Positions 30,767-43,299 of a DNA stretch of 64,000 nt are shown here, piece after piece (position 1 is the first letter of the stretch; every line of letters starts with the position of its first letter). The translations under genes and the position numbers were made by a program. Source of the DNA: Neodontobutis hainanensis (taxonomy: Eukaryota > Chordata > Actinopteri > Gobiiformes > Odontobutidae). The notes beneath the pieces are model-generated. The model worked only from the letters and a program-made list of their open reading frames with translations, was not told where the DNA came from and did no database searches. Location of the stretch: positions 5,570,611 through 5,634,610 of the forward strand of contig JALDNG010000038.1 of NCBI GenBank assembly GCA_024349245.1, in the 5' to 3' direction.

Positions 30767-31930
30767 CGTCTCTCTCCTACAGACTTGTGTGGGAAAGTGA
30801 GACCTGGAGTGGCTGTAGAGTGATATTTTTGTGTTTCACACAGATATGTGGTTGATGTATTGTGCACTATTCAATGTGATTTTATTATTTTGTTGTATAT
30901 TGTTCATATATCATGTACCTTTTGTACATGATTATTTGTTCTATTGAAAATATAAAATTGCCATGATTAAAGGGGTTTACTTGTTAATGATGTACACTAT
31001 ACGATCACACTGTAAAAATATAAATATCATTGTAATAGGTAAAATTGTATTAACACGAGTGCCATGAGGAAATCAGAGGGAGACTTGTGTGGGAAAGTGA
31101 GTGGCTGTAAAGTGATATTTTTGTGTTTCACACAGTAAACTTTCTGACAAAAGATGGCGGACACATGTGGCGATGTTTTATTTGGAGCGGGCTTACCTCG
31201 TCTCCCATCCTCTCACCTACACAAGTTTCCTGATCCAGGTAAGGCCTGGGGTTTTCGAGGGTTTTGTTTCAGAAAAGCTGAAAGCCAGAGGTTTTACGGC
31301 TACTCTCTGCTTCCGTTGTTTAGTCAACTCGGAAGTTGCCCGAACAGGAAACCGTATCTCTAATGTAAAAACGATACAATTATAACACTACTTTGCCTCC
31401 TAATTAATATTTTCACGACTTAGGGCAAATATTAAGGGTTAACAAGGCGAATACGCATACATATGTCATTTCGGTTATTATTAAATACACATTAAAGTGC
31501 AGGTTTAGGTGACTGAGTGGTGATACAGTGTGGGTTGTCCCTGTGACCTTCAGTATTAAAATACTCCATTGTGGGCGAAAGAGAGCTGGGTCATAATTTT
31601 TGTCTAGTTAAAGGTTATTTCATTGTCATATTGAATGTCGCTCCTAAACCATGCTTTTTACACAAATCTTTATCACTTTATCACAAATTAAGTTGCTGAA
31701 TGTACTGAATGTAAGAAATGGGAAGTCTGCCATTATGGCCTGAACACTTATACAAAATGCTACTCCTCCGTGGATCTTCTTCCAAAAGGCTCTAAATTGG
31801 TCACCATCATCTACAGAAGTCGGGCATCAAAAGTTATCAACAGTTTTTGAGGAAGTCTTACGTTTGTCGCATACTTTGTGGTCTGATTTGCCAACATCCA
31901 ATATTTCGCTCAAACATCGTTGGATTGAGT

Positions 31931-32326
31931 GCACGGCAGAGTGGTTAGCACTCCTGCCTCACAGCAAGAAGGTCGTGAGTTCAAAACCCGGCCGACTCAA
32001 ATATTCTCGGCCGTCTCCGGTCTTTCTGTGAGGAGTTTGCATGTCCTCCACGTGTTACCGTGGGTTCTCTCCAGGTACTCTGGCTGCCTCCCACCATCCA
32101 AAGACATGCATGTATAGGTTAATTGGCAAATCTAAAGTGTCCCTAGTGAATGAATGTGAGTGAATGATTGTCTGTCATTGTCTGTCTCTATATGTCAGCC
32201 CTGCGACTAACTGGCCACTGTCCAGGGTGTACCCGCCTCAGGCCCAAAGCTGCTGGGATAGGCTCCAGTCACCGTGACCCCTAACGGGACAAAGCGGTAG
32301 AAAATGAATGAATGAATGAATGAATT
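31931..32326 (+). mobile_element. tRNA-headed SINE in mtch2 intron 1, unit 2
   Basis: Copy of 14805-15206 with the same 12-bp flanking duplications (31919-31930, 32327-32338) and several one-base losses. Confidence 0.88.
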
Positions 32327-34215
32327 GTTGGATTGAGTCTGACCCAATGTGACGGTTGTGCACAACCTGAAAACACTGATATGCCAACATAATGGCTACG
32401 TTTGAAATGGCTCTCCAGCGCCCCTACAAATTTTGAATGTAACTTTTTAGGGACTTTTGTTGGGAAATTTAGTTTGTCAGAGGCAAATGAAATTTGGCAC
32501 ACACATTCCTCATGTCCCCTGAAACAGCCTATGGGTACCGACCCTAACTGCAACTGTGATGTCATGGCAATGGCCCAGGTGTGTGATTATCGATGAATGG
32601 GAGCTGACAATTGAACACTCATTTGACCCAGTAAAAATATTCTAAATGCCAACATCTAAATTGATCACAAGTGGTTTATTTCCATGAAATAATAGTATGG
32701 TGTGTGTTTGTCATAAAGTTTTCACTTTAAGTGGTGTTCACTTGTCAGGTAGGACATGAGCCGCTGCCTCCCACTCTGGGCAGAAGTCTGTTTGGGAGAC
32801 AGGTATACCAGCTGCCTGGACTGTTTGCTTACGGTGAGTGCAGCACCAAAGGTCACTCATTTTATTAAAGTTTATAATTGTGAAAGTCATAATTTGATCA
32901 ACACTAAATTTATTTGCATATTGTTTCTAATTACAGCAAAACATATTATTAAAATGGACGGAAAGCGGGACTTTTCAGAGGCCTCGGTCCAAGGCTCTGC
33001 GGCTTCACCATCAACAAGGTGGTGCGACAAAGTGTTGCAGGTAAAATTGTTTACAACTCAAATTTTTGACTATATAAATATTAAAATGAGGCATGTTCAG
33101 TAAATTGTAGATTTAATTCTAGTCTGTGTGCTTGTGCAACTGGGGAAAATGTGGCAGAAGTTGACATCTAAAAATGTATTTGTCGGAATGTCAAATCCAT
33201 AAATTTCTTTTTTATTTTTTTATTTTTCACAGAAATGCCATGAGAAAGTTCTGATAAGAATGTTTGTTTTATTTAGAAACAGATTAATGTAGTGTGTTTT
33301 GCAGTACAGAAGTGCATTTCTTATGACCAAATAAGGGTGCAAGCATTTAGATAAAATTACAATTATTTCTACATTGTTCTGCATGTTTAAGCACCAAAAC
33401 CAAACCTAACTAAAGCAGTATTAAAACATGTTGTTTATTTACTACAATTTGGCCACTACAGAGTCAAATACAACTCACATGATATGTTTTACCTGCTCCA
33501 TCACTGTTTGAACCCTGTCCAATGAAAGGAAATGAGCGTAATACCAGGACACACATTCTCTGTTTTTGCTCGGCAGATGGACGCAAGCAATTTTGTTACT
33601 GACTGAGCACTGACTTTGTTAAAAACCGTTTGTTTGACTTTATAGACATTTAACACTTGAAATGTAAGAACTGATTTGTAGTAACTCTTTTTTCCAGCTT
33701 TTAGGCGGGCCACAGGAGGCTATAGCCGGCTCACTAAAATATGTTATTAATGAGGTAATGCTTTAACTTTACTAAACCTAATGAAAGACCAACGCAAAAT
33801 ATTATTGAGTTCATTATTGCACTGTCCTGTGTTTCTGCGTTTTCTGAATGTTACTTTTTCACTGAGCGACCAAAGAGATGATCGCGGGCTCCTGTGCCAC
33901 TGTCGTCGCGCACCCTTTTCATGGTAATACAAAACATTTTGAATAGACTGATATTTTGTAAGGTTTAAAATGTAAAATTGGATTTGGAAAAGTGCATAAT
34001 GTGCATGTGTTGCCTTTCAGTGATTACTTTGCGATGCATGGCACAGTTTATTGGGAGGGAAACTAAATACAGGTAACTGCACAGAACTGAGCTACACGTA
34101 ATGTCGGAAAGATATATTAAGACTGTATTAAAAAGCCTTTCTTTTCTGTTTGCAGTGGAATATTGGACTCATTTATCACCGTCTACAGAGAAGAGGGCAT
34201 CCTGTGATTCTTTGT

Positions 34216-35293
34216 GTAAGTTTCATTCTTTGATAGTTCATTCCTTTGATAGTTTACCTTTTTTAAATGGTAACTTAACCCTGTTCAGAGCTCAACTCCA
34301 CCCACAAATGCAATTTGAAAATTCCTGGGAAAGTGGGCAGGGCCCAGCGTAGACAAAGGGGATGAGTTGAGGGTAAGGCTGAACAGGGGGCGGGACCTGA
34401 GACCCACCATGACAGATTGATTGACAGCTGTCAGACGCAAGTATCTCGGTGACGGAGCGTTGCCTCTTTCTCCCCCTTTTCACCTGAGCTGGAGGGAGCT
34501 GGTTTATCTGTGGACTAAACATTTAATTCTTCAGCCCAGTCTTATCCCGAAGCCGGGGCTGACGAGAGATGGTGCGTTCACGTGTCCTTGTATTTAACAG
34601 TATTATACTTAAAACAGAAAAGAAGCTAACATTAATCTGGACTCCTTTGAAGTGTTAAATGCTAACATACCGACTGGTTTAATCAGTAATCGAGTTATTA
34701 ATGAAAATCAACGGTAACACATTGACTTTAGGAGTTAAAAACACATAAACGCAACTGCATCGTCCGAAAGCACAGGAACACATCATTCTTCTAAACTTTC
34801 TGGGACCTTAACAGAGCAGAATAACAGACAGACAGGAGTAGCAGTAGCATTAGTCCTGGCTCTAAAACCAGTGAGTGTGTCTCTAAACGCTGCTCTTCCT
34901 GATGTTTCATCTATAGCCTGTCTGTCTCTGGTGTGTGTTGTTAGGACAGAGACCTGGTGGGTGTGGCGAGGCTGTACCAAAGCTGCAGCTGGGTGCTGTT
35001 GTAGAGGTGGGCTTGGCTGATACAAAGGTGTGGTGGGTAGTGGGTTTTGAACATTGTGGCGTCACACTGACCTCTGCATTTTTAACCCGGCGATGGCGCA
35101 CTCGTTTTACACCATATTTGTGGAATTAATGAGTTTTAGGATTTTGTTGAAAGTAGGACTATAACTTGTATTAATAAAACCCCATTCATACAGATCATCA
35201 GCTAAAAAGTGTTTGTCTGAGATTTAGTTATCCTTTAATAGAAAACCGTCTTTTGTTGATTGATGACATTTGTTTTACTGGGCTTGTTTTCAG
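34216..35293. other. mtch2 intron 8, GC-richer insert
   Basis: From about 34275 to 35115 the intron is GC-richer than its surroundings and contains 'gggcagggcccagcgtagac' and a long CpG-bearing stretch; the same insert is in monomer B (47895-48760). No coding frame is convincing. It may be an unclassified repeat. Confidence 0.4.
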
Positions 35294-36099
35294 TGGGCTG
35301 ATCCTCGTCGGCTCGGGAAATTGTTTCTCTGTGGATGAGCAACATCTTGGCTCATTTAATCAACAGATCGTCGTTGATGACTCGGTATGTCTGTTTTATT
35401 TTTCTGATCTTATATGCCTATTGTTCTTCTCTACTCTCTTCTGCTCAAGCCTATCTCTGTTTGACTTGGAGAAATGGTGAATCTGATTGAATATATTTTT
35501 CTATCTCTGTCTAGATGTTTGGAAGAGAAGTTAAAAACGTCTCTCAGACATTGACCAGGTAAGTCCTAATAAAATGGACACCTGTTCTTTACTAGACCTT
35601 CCTTTTTAAATACCACTTTTCTGTTTATTTTCATATGCAGACCTTTGCCCTTTACCTGACATACCCCTTTGTGTTGGTGTCGAACATTATGGCAGTCAAT
35701 AACTGCGGGTAAGTGACATGTTACTTATTGATAACCTTTCCATTTGGCACAGTTTTGTTTTACTAATGCACATTGTTTTGTGTCGACGTTGTAGGCTTGC
35801 CGGAGGCCTGCCTCCTTATGCACCGGTGTATCCCACTTGGCTGAACTGCTGGAGGCATCTAAGCAGAGAGGTAAGTAAAAAGAGACGTCACTTTGGAATA
35901 CCGACAGTCACAAAACCAAGCTACGTTTTCCACTTTCATGGCTGCAGTGTTTTTTGTTATAAGCAAATGGAGCAAGAGTTCAACTCCAAAAAAACTAAAC
36001 CATTTGTTATCAGTGTCTGTATCACAAGAAACCAAGGTAAAATTTTAGTCGAGCTTAGTTTATTTCAGTCAGCAAATAAGAAAGTTAATATCAACATTT

Positions 36100-36845
36100 G
36101 TATTTTTTAAAGAATGAAAAGAAAACAATACAATCCAACACAATCAATGTCATATGACCAAAAAGGTAAAGGCTAATGCTTTTGCTCATTACGCTAATCG
36201 TTTCTCTCTCTCGTTGAGATTGTGCACTACGACTACATAAGAAAAAAAAAAAAAAAAGAATAAAAATAAAATGACATACATCCACCGTCCGAATTTATAA
36301 ATCACAACTTGTGTCAGCTACATAGGACTTAATTACCTTTTTGTTAAAAATGTTTTTCGGTTGTTTTCTATGTTGTTCCCCATATTTCAGCGCAGTATGA
36401 CATGTATGGTACTGTTAAAGAATTGTATATGAGATGTAGGGTCTAAGAATTCAATACATGTTTTACTTTTTGCAGGATTCCAAATGACTTTTATATTTTT
36501 GTTTTAACCTGAGCTACATGAGGTTGCCAGCACAATTTATGATCAGTACTTACTCCCAAACATTTATTTTCATGGACCTGTTCCAAATTTAGTCTTTCAT
36601 GAGTTTTTTAAGTCCAGTTTTTTAGTTCTGTTCCCACTGTGTCGAGAAGATTGTTGATGTCTTTTCCAGAGCAGAATGGGTATCATTGGAAATAAAATAA
36701 AGTGAAGATGATTTGTCACTTTACAAATATCATTAATATAAAATAAAAATAAATTTGGACCCAATATTGATCTTGTGGTATGCCATGAATTATCTTTTAA
36801 GCTCTGATTTATGATTTAGTATTTTACAAACTACAAAACGCTACA
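36100..36845 (-). mobile_element. LINE remnant in mtch2 intron 12 (monomer A)
   Basis: Near 36755-36785 the minus strand contains a degraded GVPQGSILGP-type RT block (GGACCCAATATTGATC on plus), and 36480-36560 resembles the region 3' of RT in fish LINEs. The segment 36555-36805 is absent from monomer B. It is dead and 5'/3' truncated. Confidence 0.55.
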
Positions 36846-37704
36846 ATTAGATTTTGTGATCTATAATGTTCAATGCTTTTTCTGTTCCAAAAATATTCCC
36901 ATTGCATTGTATAGCAAATGTTTTTCCTTAATGTACGTTTTCTGGCACAGTAAAACAATCTGTGTTTAATTGTATATGGGGTTTGGCGTATAACATAGTC
37001 CTTAGCAACCAGTGACCAAAGTGTCTTGAAACCTTTTCGGCTTTAGCCTAAATGGTTAAATAACAATTGCCTTGCTAAACACTCTCTAATGTTGCCCACT
37101 CCACCCACTCATTGACAGCAAGCACATGTAGTCAGTTGGTTGTTAATTGCTATTTAATACTTTGTCGGTGCACAGAGCTTATGTTGCTCACTAGAGTTGG
37201 GACAATATATTGCATTTATCATTATTGAATGGTTTGTGATTTATAACAGTGACTCATAATTTGTGATATTAGTTAAAATGTTTTTTTCCACTGAGACTGG
37301 GCTGTAACATGTGATAGACATGGGTTCATTTCAAACAAACTACATCAAAATCTAGGATTATCTTTCCACCACATTTTACAGTGAATCGGAAATTGTATTG
37401 CTTATGTGGTACCATGTGATTCCCACCATGTTGTTCACACAGTAAAAGACTATTTAAAATGAATTAAAAAAGTCATAGCCTTTTTGAGCAGATGTATTTG
37501 CTTTACCATGCACAAATGTTTTCTATCTACCAGACTTTTGAATCACTGCCAATGTAAAAGTTGGATAAATGGCTTCTTGACTTACCCACTAACCTACATA
37601 CATACTTGTTTTTGTTATTACAGGGCAACATGAGCAAAGAAAATGGTCTTTTTTTCCGAAAGCTCCCAGCAGGAAAGACGTATGCAATGGACCAGAAGAG
37701 ATAG

Positions 37705-39838
37705 AAATCAACATTGTCTGATCTGGGAGTTGGTACTCAAATCTTGTTTTGTATGCACTTGTCTATTATGTATTTTTCTTTACATCCTCCCTACATGTAA
37801 AATGAAAGTGTTTGGCTGACCGTTGTAATTAGTTTTGTTCACAGAATTACATCAAACATGTCTAATTTGTAAGTGCCTCTCCTCTGTATGTTTTTTTGAA
37901 CTCTTTGGTCCAATATTTTAACTTTAATTACCTTGTTTCAATGCATGTTTTGTGCAATGGGACAATGGGTCAGTGGGTTAAGATTGCTAATAGTTCTCAA
38001 TGTAGTATTTAGCAACTCTAATGAGTGTTGTGTATTTTTGTAAATTCACTAAAGTTTTCTTTTTTTTTTTTTTTTTGAAATTAAACATTTCAAACTAAAA
38101 GTTAATTACGGCGGTTTGATCATAACTTTAAAAATGACACTTGAAATTCAGTTGGTCATGTTCAGTACAAAATAATACACAAATACATTTTTGTAAAGAT
38201 TAGTAGAGAATGGTACTTATTCCTCAACAATTGTGTGTACTAAAAGAAACTTGTAAAGTCCACACTAGCCTGTTTTAAGAAGCGGGTTTAGTCCAGACTC
38301 AGTGTTTGTTACCCCAGAAAAAGGGAAACTGGGTTTTCAGTTTCACAGTAGGAGTTAATTTGAACAGTTTTTATTATTATTTTATTTAGTATTTGAACAG
38401 TTACTGAGGAACTTACTTTGTTTGTGGCAGGCTTTATTCCTCTAACCCAATGTCTCCTTCTTTGCTGCTCCAAAGTACTGAGAATATACACTTTAAATGC
38501 ACTGACAATAGGCCAACGGTTAATTATTTCTCCTTTATTACTTTTATATATTTATAGTATACATTAAGAAATTCACTTCATAACTGAACTAATAACACTG
38601 ATCCTTGCAATTACTTAAAACATGATTCAGTTATTTTACTGCAGAACAGTTAATGTAGTTAATGTCAGGTTATGAAAAATCAGCAGTTATACTGTTACTG
38701 AAGTATTCACTTTACTGAGATTGGCCTTAAAATGCAAGATTAAGGCAGTGCACAGTCACGCTCATAAATGTCGGCCAATAAAAATGTAGTCTTGTCTAAT
38801 TTACATTTGACAGCTTTAAAGTTAAATATACTCTCGAGTCACAAGACAAGTGAGGACCTATTTTGTGTTCCGCTTGGTTTAATTGTTCCTGTTAGGATAG
38901 TTTATTTGTGCAGTAGAAGTTGAAGAGCCACACGAGGTGCTGCGTTAGTAATGTGTCGTCTGTATGGAGTTAAGTTTTAAGTTTTGTTTTAAGAAGTTCT
39001 AAACGTCCAAGTGTATTCCTCTTGAGTGAGAGAGGCCTATGAGGTATGTGTTTTATTGTGTTAATTGCTTTGCTGTATGTGAACATCTTTAAGTTGCGTG
39101 ACGATGTGTTAATATATAATTAGCCAATTAAGTGTATTTTCTTATGTCGAATGTGCACTTTATTTATTCGTTTTGTACGTATTTTTCGTTTATTAATGTG
39201 TAAAACACTGCTTTTAGATGGTTAATTTAAGTTTTATGTATTTCTTTTTTGTAGTTCTGACAGCATTGTTGGGATATAAAGGAAAAGATTAGCATGTACA
39301 AGACATGTAGAAGAATTGTGTCCAAATAAATGTCTGTTAAAACCAAGAACAACTTGAGCCTATGATTGAACTCGAGGGGAGTAACAATCCCTATTAACAC
39401 TATAAATGCAAAAAACAAATACAAGCATGCTAACAATTTAGAGTGTGTAATTTCATTTAGGAAATAAAATAAAATGACAAGCAGTGTATTTTTGGATGAG
39501 TGCAAAGTCTACATAAATCATACGTACAGATGTACTAAAGACTTGCTCTAATAATATAGGCTCATTTCAGTATCATAATAAACAAACATTGTACCTCCAC
39601 TACAATTAATCACTATTAATCAGTTATGTTAGTTAAGGTTTGTAATTATCTAAGTGAGTGCATATTACTTTTTCATCCATGTTTGATAAACTAATGCAGA
39701 TGTGTTGACACTAAGCACTGGTAGTGGCAGAGCTTGGGGTTTCCTCTGTGGGTTTATACTTGTCACTGTGATGTGTGTTGCTGTGTTCAGTCATTTCCTT
39801 GCGATGGGTTACAGTGTAGCGAGTGTATGAGTAGCATC
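37705..39838. other. mtch2 3' UTR and flank
   Basis: AT-rich, with T/A runs, no gene recognised. The first few hundred bases probably are 3' UTR. A TA-rich patch lies at 39893-39935 just inside the following MITE. Conserved in monomer B (51740-56120) except for a 2.66-kb transposon gained and about 420 bp (39072-39488) lost there. Confidence 0.5.
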
Positions 39839-39846
39839 CTCTAGTG

Positions 39847-40720
39847 CAACAGTTCCCAAAGTGGAGGTCATGAGATGATTTCCAGATTTTTTTTTAATAT
39901 ATATATTTTTTTATATATATATATATATATTTTAAAAAGGTTGTAATGATGTAAGTATAAATTTAGGATAATTAAAATAAATTGAAAGTAAAACTTTGTT
40001 AAACTTTGTTTGCTCCCATTAATTATGACAGTTGCCAAGTCCGCGTTCTACTTTAACACAGTTGCCGCGGGCTGTTTTTCATCTCCGCAGGTTGAAGTGA
40101 CTATACAATTATGTTATATTTAGTGCCGGAAATACTCATTTTAGGAGGAAACCCTGGCAAAAAAACATATATTTTACCCTCCAGAGTGCATGTTTTTGAC
40201 CAGGGAACCCCTAAAAACGCAAATGGGCTAGTTTTGAGTTGCAATTAGGCGGGTTTTGTTGTGAAAACCTGGCAACCCTGCAATTTACAGCACAACATGC
40301 GCTAGATATATGCACATTTAGTGTTTTGCTAAACAGCGATCGGTCTATTTTGAGATCTAAACTTGATAAAAAAAAAACAATAAAACGGTGGTTATTATCA
40401 TCAAAAGAAAAGAGAAGGAAACAGAGATGCTGATAAGAGAGCGGGATCAGCGGAGAATGCAGAAGGCAGAGAAGAGGATGAGCCGCCAGAACTAACCCCC
40501 ACCTCTGGAAGGGCAGCCCACCACACCCATGCCAACGGAACATGGCCTATTGTATAAAAAAACACAATAGGCTAAATAATAATAATTTGGGTTGTTATCA
40601 TTATTATAATTATAATTTGCATATTGTTGCATTTAGGCTACATGCATTTAGAAGAAGGGGAAGGGGGGTCGCGGATCGTCAGCAGTGGGGGTCGCGATCT
40701 GAAAAGTTTGGGAACCCCTG
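39847..40720 (+). mobile_element. hAT-type non-autonomous element (MITE), monomer A
   Basis: 874 bp flanked by an 8-bp duplication CTCTAGTG (39839-39846 and 40721-40728). The ends are inverted: CAACAGTTCCCAAAGTGG on the left and, reverse-complemented, CAGGGGTTCCCAAACTTTTC on the right, the hAT pattern. A short frame rich in Lys/Arg (40239-40433) may be the remnant of a transposase N terminus, but no catalytic or dimerisation domain remains. Confidence 0.85.
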
Positions 40721-40730
40721 CTCTAGTGTG

Positions 40731-43263
40731 CTACCAAAGGATGGCTGTAGCCTGTATTGTTGTAAAAGTATTGTCTGCATTCAGTTTTACAATGCCATAA
40801 CCCGTATGCATTCCCTTCTCGTCTCGGAAACAAGATCCATCTACCAATAATGTCAAATCTCCTTCAATAGGCTGATTAAACATATCTTCTCGTGGTTTTA
40901 GAAATGTATCTGTCGATTTCAAGCAGTCATGTGGTTCCCCATCTAAGGGCGTAACCATCTTAGTAGCCAGATTAACCGTATTACAACGTTGTATTATCAA
41001 TTCAGGGGCACAGAGTATTACTTCATATCCCGTTCTTCTAGCCTGTGTTAAGACGAATTTAGGACTTGTTAGTAGAGCGTGTAATTTATGACTGGTATAC
41101 AAAGTTACAGGGAAACCCATGGTTATCACTGAAGCTTTTTTAAATGCCGTCACAGCTGATGCTAATGACCTGTAACACGGCGCTAATCCTTCTTCGACTG
41201 TGTCTAATTTTGCACTGTAATAAGCTATAGGCTGTTTTCCAACTGCCGTATCTTGCATCAGAACTGCTGATGAGTAACCATCTCTCTCTGCTACATATAG
41301 ATGAAACATCTTTTTATAATCAGGATTTCCTGGCGCTGGAGCTATTTGCATGCTGTCTTTTAATGTAAAGAATGCTGTCAGCTTCTTCGTCCCACGTTAA
41401 TTGAGCCTTATTATCTCGCTGGCCTGCTGACTTCATCAGAACTCTTAATGGAGATTCTAGTTGAGCAAAATCACAAATCCAAGGTCTACTATAACCAGCT
41501 GTTCCTAAAAACGTCATCATTTGTCCTACTGTCTGTGGCTTTGGGGCTTTCGTAATAGCCTTGATATGAGACGGAGCAATTTTTCTCTTGTTACCAGTTA
41601 GTACTCGGCCTAGATACTCCACCTCCATTTGTAAATTGTAATTTTTCTTTACTAACTTTATGTCCACCATGTGCTAAGGTTTGCAGCACAGTGATAAAAT
41701 CTTTTTCACACTGTTCCTGAGTAGGACTACACATAAGCAGATCATCTACATACTGGATTACTGTACTCACAACATTCAAATTCTGCAGGTCATGAGTCAG
41801 CGCCTGATTGAACTTTGATGGAGATAACTTTAGGCCTTGTGGGAGTCGGCTGTAGGACAGGCTCCTTTCTCTCCCATCTTGGTCATAAAAGGTTAAAACA
41901 TAACAAATAACGTGAGTCAGGATGCAGAGGAATACTGAAGAATGCAGAACATAAATCAATAACCGTAAACCACTCTGACTCAGCTGGAATATTAGACAAA
42001 ATCAGACAGGGATCTGGAACAATAGGTCTTTCATCCTCAATAATAGCATTAATTGCTCTTAAATCATGCACCAACCTATAATCCTTTGAATTTGTTTTTT
42101 TTATGGGAAAAATTTGTGTATTACAGGGTCCCTTTAATTCCACTAAAACGCCCACATTAATTAACCCTTCAATGATTGGCCTAATCCCCTCTACTGCTGA
42201 ATAACTTAATGGATATTGTTTCTTATTTGGCAGTATACTTCCAGGTTTGAGGCGTATTTGTATTGGCGGTGATGACTTGACCAATCCTGTCTTGCTTTTC
42301 GACCAGACTTCAGCTGGTACTTGTTCTAATAAAGCATTAGGTCTCTCTGACAACACTAATTGTTTTGAGATGTTTCTATCTACAATTACCCTTTCAGCTT
42401 GGACCATGTCACAAGCTATTTTTTATTTTAAAATACTGATTATCTTCTGAGACACATACTTGTTGTGTACTGTTGGCAGCCAATTATCAACGCGTGTTAC
42501 AGCCTTTATCATTGGTTTAAGTGCACATGACTCTAGACCTTCCGCCAACATTAATGTGACATGGGGAACAGAGTCCGTGAACAGAAACCAAGATTCAAGT
42601 TGGGTGGTAAGCGGCACCGCTACAGCTCCCAGGCTGCTGACATATCTGGTGTGACTTATGACAGGAAAGTTTTTGCCATTCATGTGCTTTTTTCAATTGT
42701 CCTCATAATTCGTATTGTCTTGATTTTTAATCATACATTATTGTACAAAGTAGTGGCGTTCGTGGCACACGTAAAGTTTTAAATTGTCTCTCAATCCAGA
42801 GTTTCCATCTTAACCTATTTTGTTCAAGTTCCGAGTCTTCGGGCCATCTCAGCCAATAAAGAGGTTGTAGTCTTATGTCCATCACAGCCGTGGCAGACAT
42901 CATTTTACTCTCTGTGTTATCTGGGAAATCCACCTGGAGACTTCTCTGTGTGCATCTGGTATTAGCTTTTAGCACACACAAAACATCTCTTACTAGGATA
43001 TTAATTGGGGTGGTTTTAGAATATAATAATGACGTCCTTAATGTCTTTCCTGCTACAGTCAGTTGTACTTTCTTTGTGAGAGGAATAAATTGTGTTTTCA
43101 CGGAGAATCCCACTGTTTTTACATTGGTGTCCGATAATGATATATCTCTTCCTTCTTTTCCACTACAAGAATAGGTTGCTCCTGTATCAACCATAAATTG
43201 ATAGTCATTATCTTGTATTTTCACTGTAATTATCGGCTCATCTTGTGATTGAGTAGACACCAC
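40731..43263 (-). pseudogene. ERV2 pro-pol remnant, monomer A
   Basis: Successive frames: protease with the active-site block FMVDTGATYSCSG (43200 region) and INILVRDVLCVL; a linker with SVPHVTLMLAEGL; RT N-terminal half with KPGSILPNKKQYPL, YRLVHDLRAINAII and WFTVIDLCSAFFSIPL; RT palm with LPQGLKLSPSKFNQALTHDL and YVDD (41750 region); connection with MMTFLGTAGYSRPWICDFAQ; RNase H starting LTLLVDGSCFRDEKG. At least five breaks separate these blocks. The polypeptide stops at 40731 soon after the RNase H start. Confidence 0.9.
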
Positions 43264-43299
43264 TGGGACTATTTTCTCCTCTCTTTTGTTCTCCGGGCA

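Larger units (their letters stand above)
27396..33762. repeat. Segmental duplication, unit 2
   Basis: Second copy of 10187-16650, about 86 bp shorter. It keeps every component in the same order. Many differences are losses of one base in homopolymers (GGGG to GGG, CCCC to CCC) and some restore or break codons. Unlike unit 1 it continues without interruption into the rest of mtch2. Confidence 0.93.
31154..37704 (+). pseudogene. mtch2: mtch2, all 13 exons, frame-broken (unit 2 / monomer A)
   Basis: The only copy with every exon. Exons: 31154-31238, 32749-32833, 32937-33040, 33233-33250, 33698-33754, 33867-33923, 34021-34072, 34156-34215, 35294-35384, 35516-35558, 35641-35708, 35795-35870, 37624-37704 (stop TAG). 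Exon 11 reads TYPFVLVSNIMAVNNCG, exon 12 LAGGLPPYAPVYPTWLNCW, exon 13 GNMSKENGLFFRKLPAGKTY, all strongly MTCH2. Lesions: exon 1 lost two bases, exon 3 lost three in two places, the exon 6 acceptor is rearranged (CACTGAG for CACAGA) with one base lost, exon 8 has CTG-TGA in place of CTG-AGA (stop at 34205-34207), and exon 9 lost two bases relative to monomer B. It cannot encode the outer-membrane protein as written. Confidence 0.88.

Noticed and set aside
34783..35101. Pro/Thr/Gln-rich minus-strand frames in mtch2 intron 8
   Set aside because: Overlapping frames, no splice sites in register; the copy in monomer B has shifted frames.
39711..39838. Minus-strand frame of about 43 codons ending THHSDKYKPTEETPSSATTSA-like, resembling a polar C-terminal tail
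   Set aside because: No start, no upstream exon, no known homologue; kept only as a possibility for the sequence left of the MITE.
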